A DNA stretch of 64,000 bases, from assembly GCA_001414485.1 (NCBI GenBank), contig LLEY01000163.1, positions 1 through 64,000 on the forward strand, given 5' to 3'. The notes under the pieces were generated by a model. The model was not told the DNA's origin. It did no database searches and was given only the letters and a program-made list of their open reading frames with translations. The stretch's first letter is position 1; each line of letters opens with the position of its first letter. A program made the translations under genes and the position numbers. Positions 12,102 to 23,599 of this stretch are shown piece after piece. This stretch comes from Calycina herbarum. Lineage: Eukaryota; Ascomycota; Leotiomycetes; Helotiales; Pezizellaceae.

Positions 12102-13402
12102 TTTCAACTTTTATCTCTACTATAGCCGAAGTAGTAGCTATAGTAATAAAGGAACAAATTAGAATAGCACCTACAAAAGTTAATATAGCCGCTAGCTCTC
12201 TCTTAAACGAGCTGTTTTACACTACCTAGATCACCTTCTTTAAGAAAGAGGACGTAAGAGGTCCTTCTGCTATCCTAGACATAACGTCACTTCTAGGCAG
12301 CAGAGCCTTCCTTAAGCGTCTTCCTAAAGTCTCTACTGTAATTCAGTACTCAAAGTGCTAGAAGTGGTATAACTCACGGAACTGTAGTAAAAATCAACGA
12401 TGCCGTCTATGCGGTAGTACGAAACACTTAGAAGCCTTCTACCTAAGGTGTGTAAAGCACTCTTAATACAAATTAAAATACCTATACTGTAACAGCTCTC
12501 ACGCCTTAGACGACCCCGCGTGCTAACTCCGGCTAAAAGTCTCTAGACCCCCGCCTTTAATAAAGAATAAGAGATCTATATAACAAGTATATAACGAGAT
12601 TCGCCTAAGAAAAGAGGAAGACTCGCTCTATAGTAACGCAGATACTGAAATAAGCTGCTCTACTACCTCTACTCTCCTCTTGAACTTACTATAACTAAGC
12701 AAAGAGACTTCTATAAGCGCCTCTTCCCCGCTTTCGAACCCCTCTTCTTAACTAGGGAGCCTAGACCCTTACCTCTCTCCTCTATAAGTAGACGAGGACC
12801 TTTTAAGCAACACTGCTTTTAAGTCTTATAAATTAACATATATAAGTCTAGTAAGTACTAAGAGCTAGTACTCTAACTAGCCCACTCTAGACGAATAGAT
12901 ATAGTTCTTATCTAAGAACTATATATCTACTAGAAAGAGATTAACTATTAAATTATAAGACGACACCTAAACTATACCTGCTTTATACCTATATATAACT
13001 AGAACGTTAACCCTTCTAGAGTCCTTACTTTTGTATAAAAGAGAGCGGGGATTCTCTTAAGTTAACAATCACCGACTATACCCTCGCTTAAATACCGAGA
13101 CCTTGTTTATATCGAGATCACTTCCTCTTAAGGCCCTCTACTTTATATACTTAACGTATATAACGCCTCCCTAGGTGCTAAGAGAGTAGAAGAGGCTGTT
13201 AACTATATTCTTAGCTTAGTATATATCCTTATAACTAATACTCTAATAGCTAGCGACTTTAACCTAAAGAGCTAACTCTAGTAGCCGGACTTCCTAGAGT
13301 AGGAAAGTACACAGTCCTCCCCGCTTATTAACTAGATAGAGAACAGAGGGCTACAGCTCTCTACCCCTCCTAGTACGCGAACTTATAACCTCGGTAACAC
13401 TC

Positions 13403-13633
13403 TATAAGAGGCTAGATCTCGAATAACTTAAAGATGTAGTTTCGAATATTTAATTAAGAAGTACGTGAAGACTATATATATACGAGCTCTTCCTCTATAT
13501 ATAGAGAGAAGAAGAGCTTCTAGAATATTCTAACAACTTAGCAGTGGGGTAATAGCTAGTGCTAAGCGAGGACTTTAGTTAATACTTAGTAAGAGCGTAG
13601 CCCGAGCCTCTATTATAGGTTCTAACCCTTATA
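13403..13633 (-). repeat. Gypsy-1 3' LTR (left copy)
   Basis: 231 bp, matching 20673-20903 with mainly transition differences. It contains a hairpin-forming stretch at about 13465-13520 (GAGCTCTTCC.. and GAAGAAGAGCTTC). Confidence 0.88.
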
Positions 13634-13689
13634 TTACCTCTCTTCCTCTCCTAGGCGACGAAGCCTCTGCCTACTCCTTATATTCCCTC

Positions 13690-16600
13690 CTATAACGCCT
13701 GTTCTAGCCTCGATTTTCTCTTTCTAGTTAATAAGTATAATAGTGTTTTCTAAAGACGATTCTAGTTCCTACGTCGGCTGTCTATAACCTTCCTACTTGA
13801 CTAGATATCTTAGTCGATTACCTCTGCCGAGAGCTCTCTTTTAATCAAGTATATACTCTATATCGTATATCTCTATATTATTAATTAACATCGTAGACGG
13901 CTAGCTTTCTTCGATAACTTACCTAGGTAGTAGTAACGAGTTTATAGGTTATAGAAGTCTTATATAAAAGACGTTATATATACTAGAGAGAGTATCTAGC
14001 TTATAGCTATACGATCTAATAACTTCTAAGACCTTGAACTTTATATACCTAGCGTCTAGCTTCTTACTTAGTCTATTTATCTTAATATTTTCTAAGCTTA
14101 ACTATACCTTATCTCTAACCTTATAGTTAAGTACCTAATCGCGCTTCTAATTACTTACTTATTCCTAGGCTTCTTAAGCCGTAGCTATTAATACTTATAC
14201 CTATTCTTATGCCTTCTTTATTATCTATATAATACGATCTGTAGTAGTAATTAGAGAGTCTCTATTATCTTCTATTAATAACTCGTCTACTAGGTTTTTA
14301 AATAGGCTCTAGTTCTATCTATATAATAGGAAGAACGAACTAGTTCCTATAGATACGAAGTCCCGTCTATAGATCGCGGATACTACTATTAGAAGCTGCT
14401 TAAGCCAGTTACTCTAAGCCTAATCTATAAAATAGTATAGTACTGTTTTAATAACTTTATTCGCTTACTTAGTAGACTTATCTGTTTCTAGCGAAAACGC
14501 TGTCGATAGCCTTCTCTTAATCTATAGTAGTTCGCACGTTCGCTTCTAGAAGGCGCTTATAAATTAAGTCCCTCTATCTAATATAATAGCTGCTAGTAAG
14601 AAATAGTATAGTAGATATCGTCGTATAAACCACTTAGCTACTATTTTAGCCTCGATGTTTTCTAAGCCGTCTATAATAACTCCTTTACTAAGTCGGTCTA
14701 TAATAACAATTATATTACAGTAGCCTCTAGACTCTAGTAAGTCGGTAATAAAGTCTATAGAGATTTCCGACTATATACGATCTAGTATAGGTAGTAGTTT
14801 TAAGAAGCCTTGTTATCTAGTTCGCTATACCTTGTTCCGCTTATAACTATCGTAGTTCTTAATAAATATACGAATATCTTTTACTATTCCTAGCTAGTAG
14901 AATAGTCGAGCTATAAGAGTATATATAACTTCTCTTCTAGGATATCCGTATAGTACTAAATTATAAGTAGTCTAAATTAAACAGGTTCGTAGATTATTAC
15001 TATTTAGAACCTATTTCCTTCTATAAAATAGTATATAACCTTTGTTAGATAAAGAGTATTCTAAGATAGATATCTTAAGATAAAGCTCTATTAGGAATCT
15101 CCTAGCACCTGCTTTTATAGCTTCCTTAGCCTAAATATACTCTATATCGTCTACGAGAGTTTAATCCCAGTCTATAAGCTTGTCTAGTAACTCCTCTAAT
15201 ATTTGATTCTAGAGAGAGTAAATTGTTACTAGTAAGACATAGACTATATAACTTAGTATAAGCATTTCAGGCTTTAAGAGTCGTATATTCTAATTAACTA
15301 AACGCTAGTCTAACCCGTTCTATAGCATGTCTTAGTCTCGTTATAACAGAGCGTCGGCGCGTTCGTTTTATCTTTTAAGAACGTAGATAATATAGAAGTT
15401 ATATTAAGAGAGAATTAAAGACTATCTTATTTATTATTCTATAAGCTTATATATAGTTATAAAGTACTCGAGGTTCTTATAATCTATATAAATCTTAAAC
15501 CTATTAACCTCTCTTAGTTCAGCGTTCTATTCTTCTAGGTATCGTATAATCGCAAGCATTTCTTTATCGTAGATTTCGTAGTTATATTCTACTAAGTTAT
15601 TCTTCTTAGAAAAGAAGGCGTATAGCACCTACATACCTTTGTCGCTCAGCTACTATAGTGTACTACTAATACACTAGTCTAAAGAGTCTATTTCAATACG
15701 TATAAGCTTATCGTAGTTAAATTAGACAAGTGCTAGAGCTAAAATAAAGATGTTCTTAAGTATTTAGAAAGCTATATTTGCTTCTCTAGTCTAGGAGAAT
15801 TCCCGGTCCTTATATATAAGTTCTATAAGCGGTTATATAAGGTCTAAAAAGTCCTTAATAAAACGCTTATAAAAGTTAGTAAACCTAAGAAACCCTTGTA
15901 TACCTTTAACAGAAGTTAGTACTTCCTAGCTTATAATTACCTTAATCTTATCTAGATCTATTTAAAGTCCTTTTCCTACTTTAAAGATAAACCTCAAGTA
16001 CTTTGTCTCTTATATCTTAAATTTATACTTATTAATATCGATCTATAATCCTGTCTTCTATAGACACTAGAGTATCTTATATATATACTCGCGGTATTAA
16101 CTCCTACTTCTAGACGAGTATATAAGAATGTTATTAATATAGGTAGAGTAGAATTCGTCTAAGTAGTCTTATAGAGTCTAGTTAATATACTTCTAGAATA
16201 TACTAGGTATATTTATAAGACTAAATAGTATAACTATCTATTTATAAAGTCTATAACAGGTCTGAAAAGCAGTTTTCTACTTATCTCTCTCTACTATCTA
16301 TATCTTATAAAAAGCAGTAATAATATTAAGCTTAGTAAACTATTTTACCTTAGTAATATTCCGTAGAGTCTTATAAATAAGAGGAAGAGAGTAGCGGTCT
16401 TTCTTTGTAATATAGTTTAAGCTACGGTAGTTGATATAAAACTGTAATCTACTTTCTAGTTTCTTAATAAATAATACTAGCGCTGCTACTAGCGAGTTGC
16501 TTATTTGTATAAACCCTTTATTAAGTAGCTCTATTAAGGTCTTTCTAAGTACGAGAAGCTCGTCGTAGGATATACTATATAAGAGCTTCTATAGTATAGT

Positions 16601-18560
16601 TAGTTATTTTCCGTTTACTAGCTCGAGCTTAATAGTATAGTCAGTTCTTAGTCCTTATAGTAGTAGTAATTATTCTACTTTTTTATAGCTAAAAATATCT
16701 AGAAACTCGTAGAAATATTATAGTAGCTTTATTACTAGGTCTATACGTTATTTTACTCTAAGAGCCTTATTAATATCTAATATACTAGCTATAAAGACCT
16801 AGGCTTTTTAGCTTCGTTATTTCTTAATTATTATAAATAAAGTAGCTAATACTTAGGCTAACTGTTTTAACTTCTCTTACTTCTTAAAAAAGGCTTCTTT
16901 ACTTTATATAATCGTGTTTATTACTCTAAATCTTATTTTAGAACAAGGTCTATTAATCCTAGTATTATATACTATAATCTATAGTATTCCTAAAATTATA
17001 TTATAGTCGCTAATAGGCGTAATATAGAGGAACACTCTCTCTTCTCTATATCTATCTAAATTAAGCGAAATAATAGTAACTTTGTTAATAGACGAAGAGA
17101 CTTTGCTATTAAAGCTAGTAATATTATATAGTATAATTAGTATATATATAAGGTTGTGTTTTTAAGTAAAGCGTAGGTTATATAGTCTATATATAAGACA
17201 TCTAGTATTAATTAAGGTATCTACAAAAACGATATTATTAACTAAAGCTAATATAATAAACGGATCTCTAACTATAGAATCTTTAAAACGTTCCTAGGCT
17301 TCTCTTAAATCACTTTCTATATCTAAGAGCCTTTGATCGCGGCTTTAATCAGAGGCTATTCTTTTCCTAACTCTCTATCTGTTTCCTATTCTTCTGCTTC
17401 CTTAATCTTTGTTTTCTTAATTCTAGAAGACTTTGTTCTAGTAACAGTTAGGTTAGCATTAGCTGCTTATAGCTTACGTATAGGCAGAGGCCTACTTAGC
17501 TGCTGTCTTTCTTAGTAACCTTAGCTAGGATTCTAAGCTAGGAGGAGTAGACAGTCTCTAACTATATGTCTATTATTACTATAGCGAAGGCAGCTACCGT
17601 TAGATATTCGATGTCTAATTTTAGAGTAGTCGACCTACTTCGCTCGTTGTTATTATCTAGGTTAGAACCTTCCTAATCTAGGGTAGCTAGTAGCTGCTAT
17701 ACGAGTTAGAGTTATAGTAGGTTTCTAATCTATAGTTTCTATAGCTTCCTAGGTTATAGTATTCTAGGAGAAGTAAGGATTACTTCCTCGATTTTTGTTT
17801 CAGCGGTTATCTTATATCTTAAGATCTTAAAGGTTATCTGAAATCATTTATAATAACGCTATATATTCTTCGTACGTTCTCGGTTCTACTTAGTTAACTA
17901 GTTAACTCTTAAGTTCCTAGTTAATACCTGCTTTAAGGTAACCTTTCTTAATATTATTATCCTAGCTCTACTCTTATACTTCGAGTAGAGTCTGTTTAAA
18001 TTCTTAAAGAAACGTACGAAAGTCGAGGTATCTCTAGCGAACTAAATTAAGCTTACTAAGCGCCTTAGCTTATCTCTGTAGATTATCAAAAGCCTGATCT
18101 ATTTACGTTAAAAGTCCTTCTATAGTGAAATCGGGCGTTTCTTAAGCGTATTATATCTAAGAGTGGATTCGTCTAGCAGCGTCCTCTAATAAACGTCTAA
18201 ACGCGTACTATACTCTTTCTTCTTTACTTCTAATTACTCGAGTATTAATCCGTAGTTTAGCTTCTAAGAGACTCCTGAATTATAGATATATAGAGTTATC
18301 TTTATTAATAAACTTTGTCTAGGTAAGACTATAAGTAGTAAGGCTTCCTCTCGTTATATTAAAGCTAGACTAGAATTATAGAAGGTGTACTAGTTTAAGA
18401 GATAAGACTATAGTAATTTCTAGATTACGATATAAGTTAAAGGAGCTACGCTACCTATGGTAGTAGGTCTTAAGGTATTCTATAATATTATTATACTACC
18501 TAGGTAGCGAATTAAGCTGTCTTATTAGATACTTCCGCGGCTAGGTAGAATTACTAGTCG
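13690..18560 (-). pseudogene. Gypsy-1 gag-pol polyprotein with chromodomain (RIP-degenerated)
   Basis: Read on the minus strand, a gag zinc knuckle is visible at about 17545-17600 (SCLRYSNNRHIVRDC; one Cys is now Tyr). The reverse-transcriptase box lies at about 16115-16141 (YINNILIYSSRSRS, with YIDD changed to YINN). Connection and RNase H regions follow (VLTSVKGIQGFLRFTNFY). An integrase zinc-finger remnant is at about 14815-14880. The C-terminal chromodomain is at about 13710-13860 (YLVK, stop, EGYRQPT, stop, ELESSLENT; stops replace the two conserved Trp). Chromodomains steer chromovirus integrases to marked chromatin. Inactive. Confidence 0.82.
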
Positions 18561-18569
18561 TTGTCTATA

Positions 18570-20404
18570 ACGTGTTTCATAAGCGAGTCGTCTATATAAG
18601 CGGGTCATCTACTTTCCTCGTCGTATACTATATACTATCTTTAAATTATAATAGCTTAATACTATAATATTCAATTACCTTCTTAAGAAGCTAATATTAT
18701 TTTAGTAACCTAAAAACTCGAAAATAACACGTTATTAACTAAACGAAGCGCTATAAAGATTTACTATGTTCCTTAAAAGACTCTCTCTAATCGACGTGCT
18801 AGAAAGCTCTTATAACGTAATTACTAGTCTAATTCGAAAAAGCTTATAAAGCTAGAGAAGGAGGCAATAGTTAGATATATATTAGAGTTAGATTCGCAAG
18901 GGTTTTCGACTATAAGAGATATAGTACAAGATATAGCTAATAATCTGCTAAGAGAGCGCGACGGAAAGTCTATAGATAGAAACTAGCTAGATAACTTTAT
19001 AAAACGTATACCTAAGCTTAAAACTCGATAGAGTCGTTTATACGATCGTTAGCGAGCTTTAACTAAGGATCTACGAGTTATTAGCCTATAGTTTACGCTT
19101 ATATAGTCTATTAAAGAGAAATATAGTATTTAAGATAAGGATATTTATAACTTTAACGAAAGTAGCTTTATTATAGGAGTTATTTCGTTCTAACTTATTA
19201 TTATAAGCTTAGAAACGCGTAAGAAGCGAAAGCAAGTTCAGCTAGGTAATCGTAAGTAGGTTATAGTTATTTAGAGAGTTAACGTAATAGGATAGACAAT
19301 CCTACTATTTATTATATTTATAAGCAAAGTACTTATTTCTACCTAGTACTAAGATATATATATACTATATAATTAGGTAATTAAGGTTAGTAACAACGGC
19401 CAGATAAATAATAAGCTTAGAGTTATATAGTTAAAGTATTTTAACAAGTATATAAAGGTACAAAGTATAGAAGAATATCGTTTATTAATTGTTAATAGTT
19501 ATAAAAGCTATAACTCGCTTGAATTCTAGTAACTCTATAAAGACTTAAATATTATTACTCTCTATATACCTCTATACTTATCGTACCTACTACAGCTGCT
19601 TAATATAGTCTGCTTCTCGCTGTTAAAGCGAGTATATAGAGCTGAGATATTAGGCTTAGTATAGAATTATATTAATTATATTACTAAAGAAACCTTTCTT
19701 CTTACGTTTAAAGTAGCTTTTTATAAAGCATTTATAAAGGATAACATCTACGCGAGTTTTAAAAGGGCTAGGCTAGTCCTATACAGCCTAGAAGCTATGT
19801 TATCAAAGCTTGATTTAAGGCTTCGTACGCTAATACTAATAATACTAGAAGATACTCTATAGATACCTAAAACACTAAGTAACGTATACGAAATAATAGC
19901 TTAATTAACGCTTATTCGAGATCGGATTCAAAGATATTAAGACTCGTTACCTAGTTCTATTATTTAGTCTCTTAATTAACTTGAAAAAGGCTTAACTAAG
20001 GTGATATATAATATAGTATTAATATATAAGGAAATCACTAGTCTTTGTATAATAACTGAGGCTATAACTAAGTATAAAAGTCGTAAGAGGAAGTATATTA
20101 AGAGTTAAGAGACATTAATAGTAGACGACGTAGCTGATTTAATTATATCTAAGGAAAATAGTAGCTGGAAATAAGGTAAAGAGTCTAGGAAGAGAGTTCG
20201 CGTAGACAGGTACTATAGCTGTTATAGTAAAACTAGATATAATTCTCGTACTTATTAGGTAGAAATATTAGATATAGAAGATAGCGAAAGTTCTAAAGAA
20301 TACTAGATAGCTTCTATAGTAATAATAACTTTATATAGTATTAAGTATTTTATATTATAATAACACTAGGTTGAAAAAGTAGGCGACTCGCTTATAAAAC
20401 ACGT
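18570..20404 (+). mobile_element. Fot1/pogo-type Tc1-mariner transposon inserted in Gypsy-1
   Basis: 1,835 bp bounded by TA dinucleotides (18568-18569 and 20405-20406), with inverted ends ACGTGTTTCATAAGCG and its complement CTTATAAAACACGT. The TA duplication, the length near 1.8-1.9 kb and the pogo-type transposase identify a Fot1-like element. It lies between the Gypsy-1 5' LTR (20673-20903) and gag, in the opposite orientation, so it is the fourth nesting level. RIP has mutated it as heavily as its host. Confidence 0.88.
18715..20340 (+). pseudogene. Fot1/pogo transposase (RIP-degenerated, all three catalytic Asp lost)
   Basis: The frame carries an N-terminal helix-turn-helix and CENP-B-like region at about 18780-19080 (KLEKEAIVRYILELDS, then LRERDGKSIDRN, stop, LDNFIKR). 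The DDE core follows. Its three aspartates are now asparagines: YNFNESSF at about 19150-19175 (ancestral FDES), LLIVNSYKSYNS at about 19485-19520 (ancestral DGHxSH) and LLQLLNIVCFSLL at about 19590-19630 (ancestral PLDV). The C-terminus has a Lys/Arg-rich segment (KSRKRKYIKS) and a Cys-rich end. In active relatives this enzyme cuts and pastes the element. Here it is dead. Confidence 0.85.
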
Positions 20405-20419
20405 TATAGTAATCTATCT

Positions 20420-20489
20420 TAACTAAACAACTAGAATAGCTAGCTAATAACTAGCTAATAACTAACTAATAACTAACTAGCTAACTAAT

Positions 20490-20544
<55 letters not shown>

Positions 20545-20636
20545 TTAATAACTAGTTAACTAACTAACTAACTAAATAGCCTTAATATAGGTAAGGGCTT
20601 TAGCTAACTAACTAACTAATAGCTAACTAACTGAAC
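20420..20636. repeat. (CTAA)n microsatellite in the Gypsy-1 leader
   Basis: Long runs of CTAA tetramers with interspersed CTAGCTAATAA variants lie between the Fot1 insertion and the Gypsy-1 5' LTR. A second shorter cluster occurs at about 20605-20636. It is part of the Gypsy-1 untranslated leader. Confidence 0.9.
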
Positions 20637-20672
20637 ACTAGTCTAAAATAGATAAGAGTGACGTACTTCTAC

Positions 20673-20903
20673 TATAAGAGGTTAGACCTCGAATAACTCA
20701 AAGGTGTGGTTTCGAATATTCAATTAAGAAGTACGTAAAGACTATATATATACGAGCTCTTCCTCTATATATAGAGAGAAGAAGAGCTTCTAGAATATTC
20801 TAATAACTTAGTAGTAGAGTAATAGCTAGTGCTAAGCGGGGACTTTGGTTAATACTTAGTAAGAGCGTAGCCCGAGCCTCTATTATAGGTTCTAACTCTT
20901 ATA
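20673..20903 (-). repeat. Gypsy-1 5' LTR (right copy)
   Basis: 231 bp, same length as the partner at 13403-13633. After it the LINE endonuclease frame resumes at 20904. Confidence 0.88.
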
Positions 20904-23138
20904 TACCCTCGACCTAGCCTTCTGCTCTAATAACCTCTACTAGAGAGGGGCTACTAATAAGGTTAACCTTATATTTAAGTATAGCTCTAACCACTTCCTA
21001 CTTCTTACTCGACTTCTATACGTAGGAAACTTAACTATAAAGGACCCCTCTCTTAAGCTTAGCTCTCTTAACGTTAAAACCTTTGAGATAACTCTTTAAG
21101 AAAAGCTTAAAACTTAATAGCTTTACGAACTTATAGAGCAACTAGACTCGGACTCGCTAGAGGCCCTAGTAGGATTTATTACTAAGAGTATATATAGCGT
21201 ATATCTTAGCAGCGCTAAGCGAGGGCTCGGACACGGGTTCAGACACCCCTAGTAGAATAAGAAGTACTAGACAGCGGCTACCGAGGTAAAGTAGGTATAA
21301 AGGCTTAACGCGAGCGTATAAGCTTTAAAGACTCTTTATAAGAGTCTAAGGCAGGAAATCTAGAAGGTAAAGAGAGAACACTTCTATACCCTAGTTAACA
21401 AAGCTATAAAGAGTAAAGATGTATTTAAAATTTATAAGTAGTACTAGAGTACTAGAATCTATAAGTCTCTCTCTCTAAGAGACTCGGCAGGCTAACTAGG
21501 CTTCTCTACCTAAGAAAAGCAGAAGATCCTAGTATAAGAGCTACTTATAAACAAGACCGAAGTTAGAGATATTCTATTTAATACTCTAACTACCTCTACT
21601 TAGTCCCTTCTCTAGGTAGTCCTTATACTATACGAGGTCGAGGAATCGATCCTTAGAAAAGCTTCTACTATACTAGGAGAAGATAAGCTAGTAACAGGAG
21701 TCCTTAAAGCAGCCTAGCTATAGATCTTATATCTTATCCTCTCCTTGTTCAAAGGCTATATAGAGGTAGGTTTCTATTTAAAGATCTTTCGTACTACTAT
21801 CGTCGCTATTATCCTAAAGCTTAATAAGAAAGACAAGTTATCCTCTTAAGTATATCGTCTAATTACCTTACTCTCAGTCCTTAGAAAGGGGCTTAAAAGG
21901 CTCCTTATAAAGAGAGCCTCTTAGATAACTATTAAGTACTCTATTCTAGAGCAAAACCAGTTCGGAGCTCTCTCTCTAAGAGCTGCTATAGACCTTACTA
22001 CCTACCTTACCTTCGATATTAAGTTAGCTCTTATAAATAAATAGGAAGCCTCTCTTCTTATACTTAATATTAAAAGGGCCTTTGACGTAGTACTTCCTAG
22101 TTATCTAATTAAAAGGCTAAGAGAGTAAGATTAGCTAGATTACTTTATTAAATAGGCTACCTCTTTCTTAACTAATAGACTAGTAAAAGTAAAACTAGAC
22201 GAGGAAATAGAAGCATCTACCCCGCTTTAATATAAGCTTTCTTAAGACTCGCCTATCTTATCTATTCTCTTTATACTTTATATCTAGCCTCTCTTTAGCT
22301 TAGGGGTTAGCTCTCTTCCGGTATTATAGAGATTCGGTTACGTAGACGATATTAGATTACTTACTTTTAGGCTCTTAAAAGCAGGGAATATTAAGGCTCT
22401 TATAGAGCAGGTGGCTAGCGCCCTAGAGTAGGGTATAGACGAGGGTATTACTTTTAATACTAAGAAGTTAGAACTTATACACTTCTTCTATAAAAGGAAG
22501 TAAAAAGAGAGAGGTATCTAGCCCTCTCTCTCTATTATAGTTAAAGAGAAGATAATAGAACCTATGTAAGAGCTTAGGTAGCTTAGTATCTTTAACCCCT
22601 GTCTTATATTTTATAGCTACGTTAAAAGAATAACAAGTAAGGCTATACTTATAGCTAATACTCTTAAAGGAATAATAAATATAATAAAAGGCTTACCTTC
22701 TTATCTACTTAAGTAAGTTACTACTACTTCTATTCTCTCGATCGCCTACTTTAGACACGAGACCTAGTACCCTAGTTAAACAAAGGAGGAAATAGGCTAA
22801 GCAGGCTCTATAAATAACCGGATCGGCCGCTACCTAACTCTCTTAGATAGAGTAGTATTAAAGTATACTAGAATTATTCTCCTAGTTTATAAGACCACCT
22901 CTACCTTGGCACTCCTTATAGAATCTAGCCTCTTAGCTGCTAAAATCGCTCTTATAATAAAAAGCAGAGTATTTAAGACTAGAACTCGCCGACTCGACTT
23001 AGCTTACTCGCTTAAACGATATATAAATAACCCTTACTTAAAGGCTAGGCTTATCTACCGCTCTTCTAAACCCCTTTCTCTCTTAGAAGAAATCGACCTA
23101 ATATAAGACCCTCTATAGAATAGAGAGTTTAACTAGTA

Positions 23139-23583
23139 TATTACGAATCACGGAAAGTAGTAAGTAGTCTAGACAGCGCTCTAATAGAACAAAGCACGAT
23201 ATCTAGGAAAGGAAGGTAATATAGAAGGAAATCAGTAATACAAAAGGCATTTAAGGGTTTCAGGATCTCACTGTTATAAGACTGTTGGAAGTCACGTGTA
23301 GTTACGTGACGTGATCGCCTTAATTGCTCTAATTGCCTTAATCGCGAGCGATATAGGCGATATACTTAGAAAACGAAGGTTCTATATAAGACTAGTACGT
23401 CTGCTATTAGATAGGAGCTTTGTGCTTAACTTTAGTTATTAATCTTATTATCTTATTTAATATTTTTAATATAAGTAATAAGTTCACTTCTAAGTAAATA
23501 ATCTATCGCGTCTATACTTCTTATCTATATACTAACCTTTGAGACTTAGTTATCTTTGTTTAGTTTATTTAAGTTTCGTTATA
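23139..23583 (+). repeat. Gypsy-2 5' LTR
   Basis: 445 bp. It lacks one 18-bp copy of a GCGATATAG-type repeat that is present in the 3' LTR, which accounts for the whole length difference. Confidence 0.9.
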
Positions 23584-23599
23584 CTTTAAGTACCTGCTT

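Larger units (their letters stand above)
5932..12560 (+). pseudogene. LINE ORF1 (gag-like), split by Copia
   Basis: ORF1 of the LINE in two pieces, 5932-6843 and 12102 to about 12560, separated by the Copia insertion. The first piece keeps a 61-codon open stretch rich in Arg/Lys. The second contains three successive cysteine motifs at about 12350-12530: KW-N-SRNC, then CRLCGSTKHLEAF-RC, then YCNSSHALDDPAC. These match the nucleic-acid-binding zinc knuckles of Tad1-clade ORF1 proteins, with several Cys/His changed to Tyr. The function would be to bind the element's RNA. Numerous stops make it inactive. Confidence 0.75.
13403..20903 (-). mobile_element. Gypsy-1: chromodomain Ty3/Gypsy retrotransposon, minus strand
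   Basis: Two 231-bp LTRs (13403-13633 and 20673-20903) have inverted ends TATAAGAG..CTCTTATA, from TGTAAGAG..CTCTTACA. The flanks read CACTC on the left and TACCC on the right. These are consistent with a 5-bp duplication CACCC that took one RIP change on each side. Coding order on the minus strand is gag, protease, reverse transcriptase, RNase H, integrase, chromodomain. It sits in the LINE endonuclease region, and a Fot1 transposon is inserted upstream of its gag. Confidence 0.88.

Noticed and set aside
20420..20636. A CRISPR-like or telomeric array at the CTAA repeats
   Set aside because: The units are simple 4-bp repeats without spacers, in a eukaryotic retroelement leader, and do not match the TTAGGG-type telomere.
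22906..23106. The 66-codon frame at 22906 as a small gene
   Set aside because: It is the thumb/connection part of the LINE ORF2 that happens to lack RIP stops.
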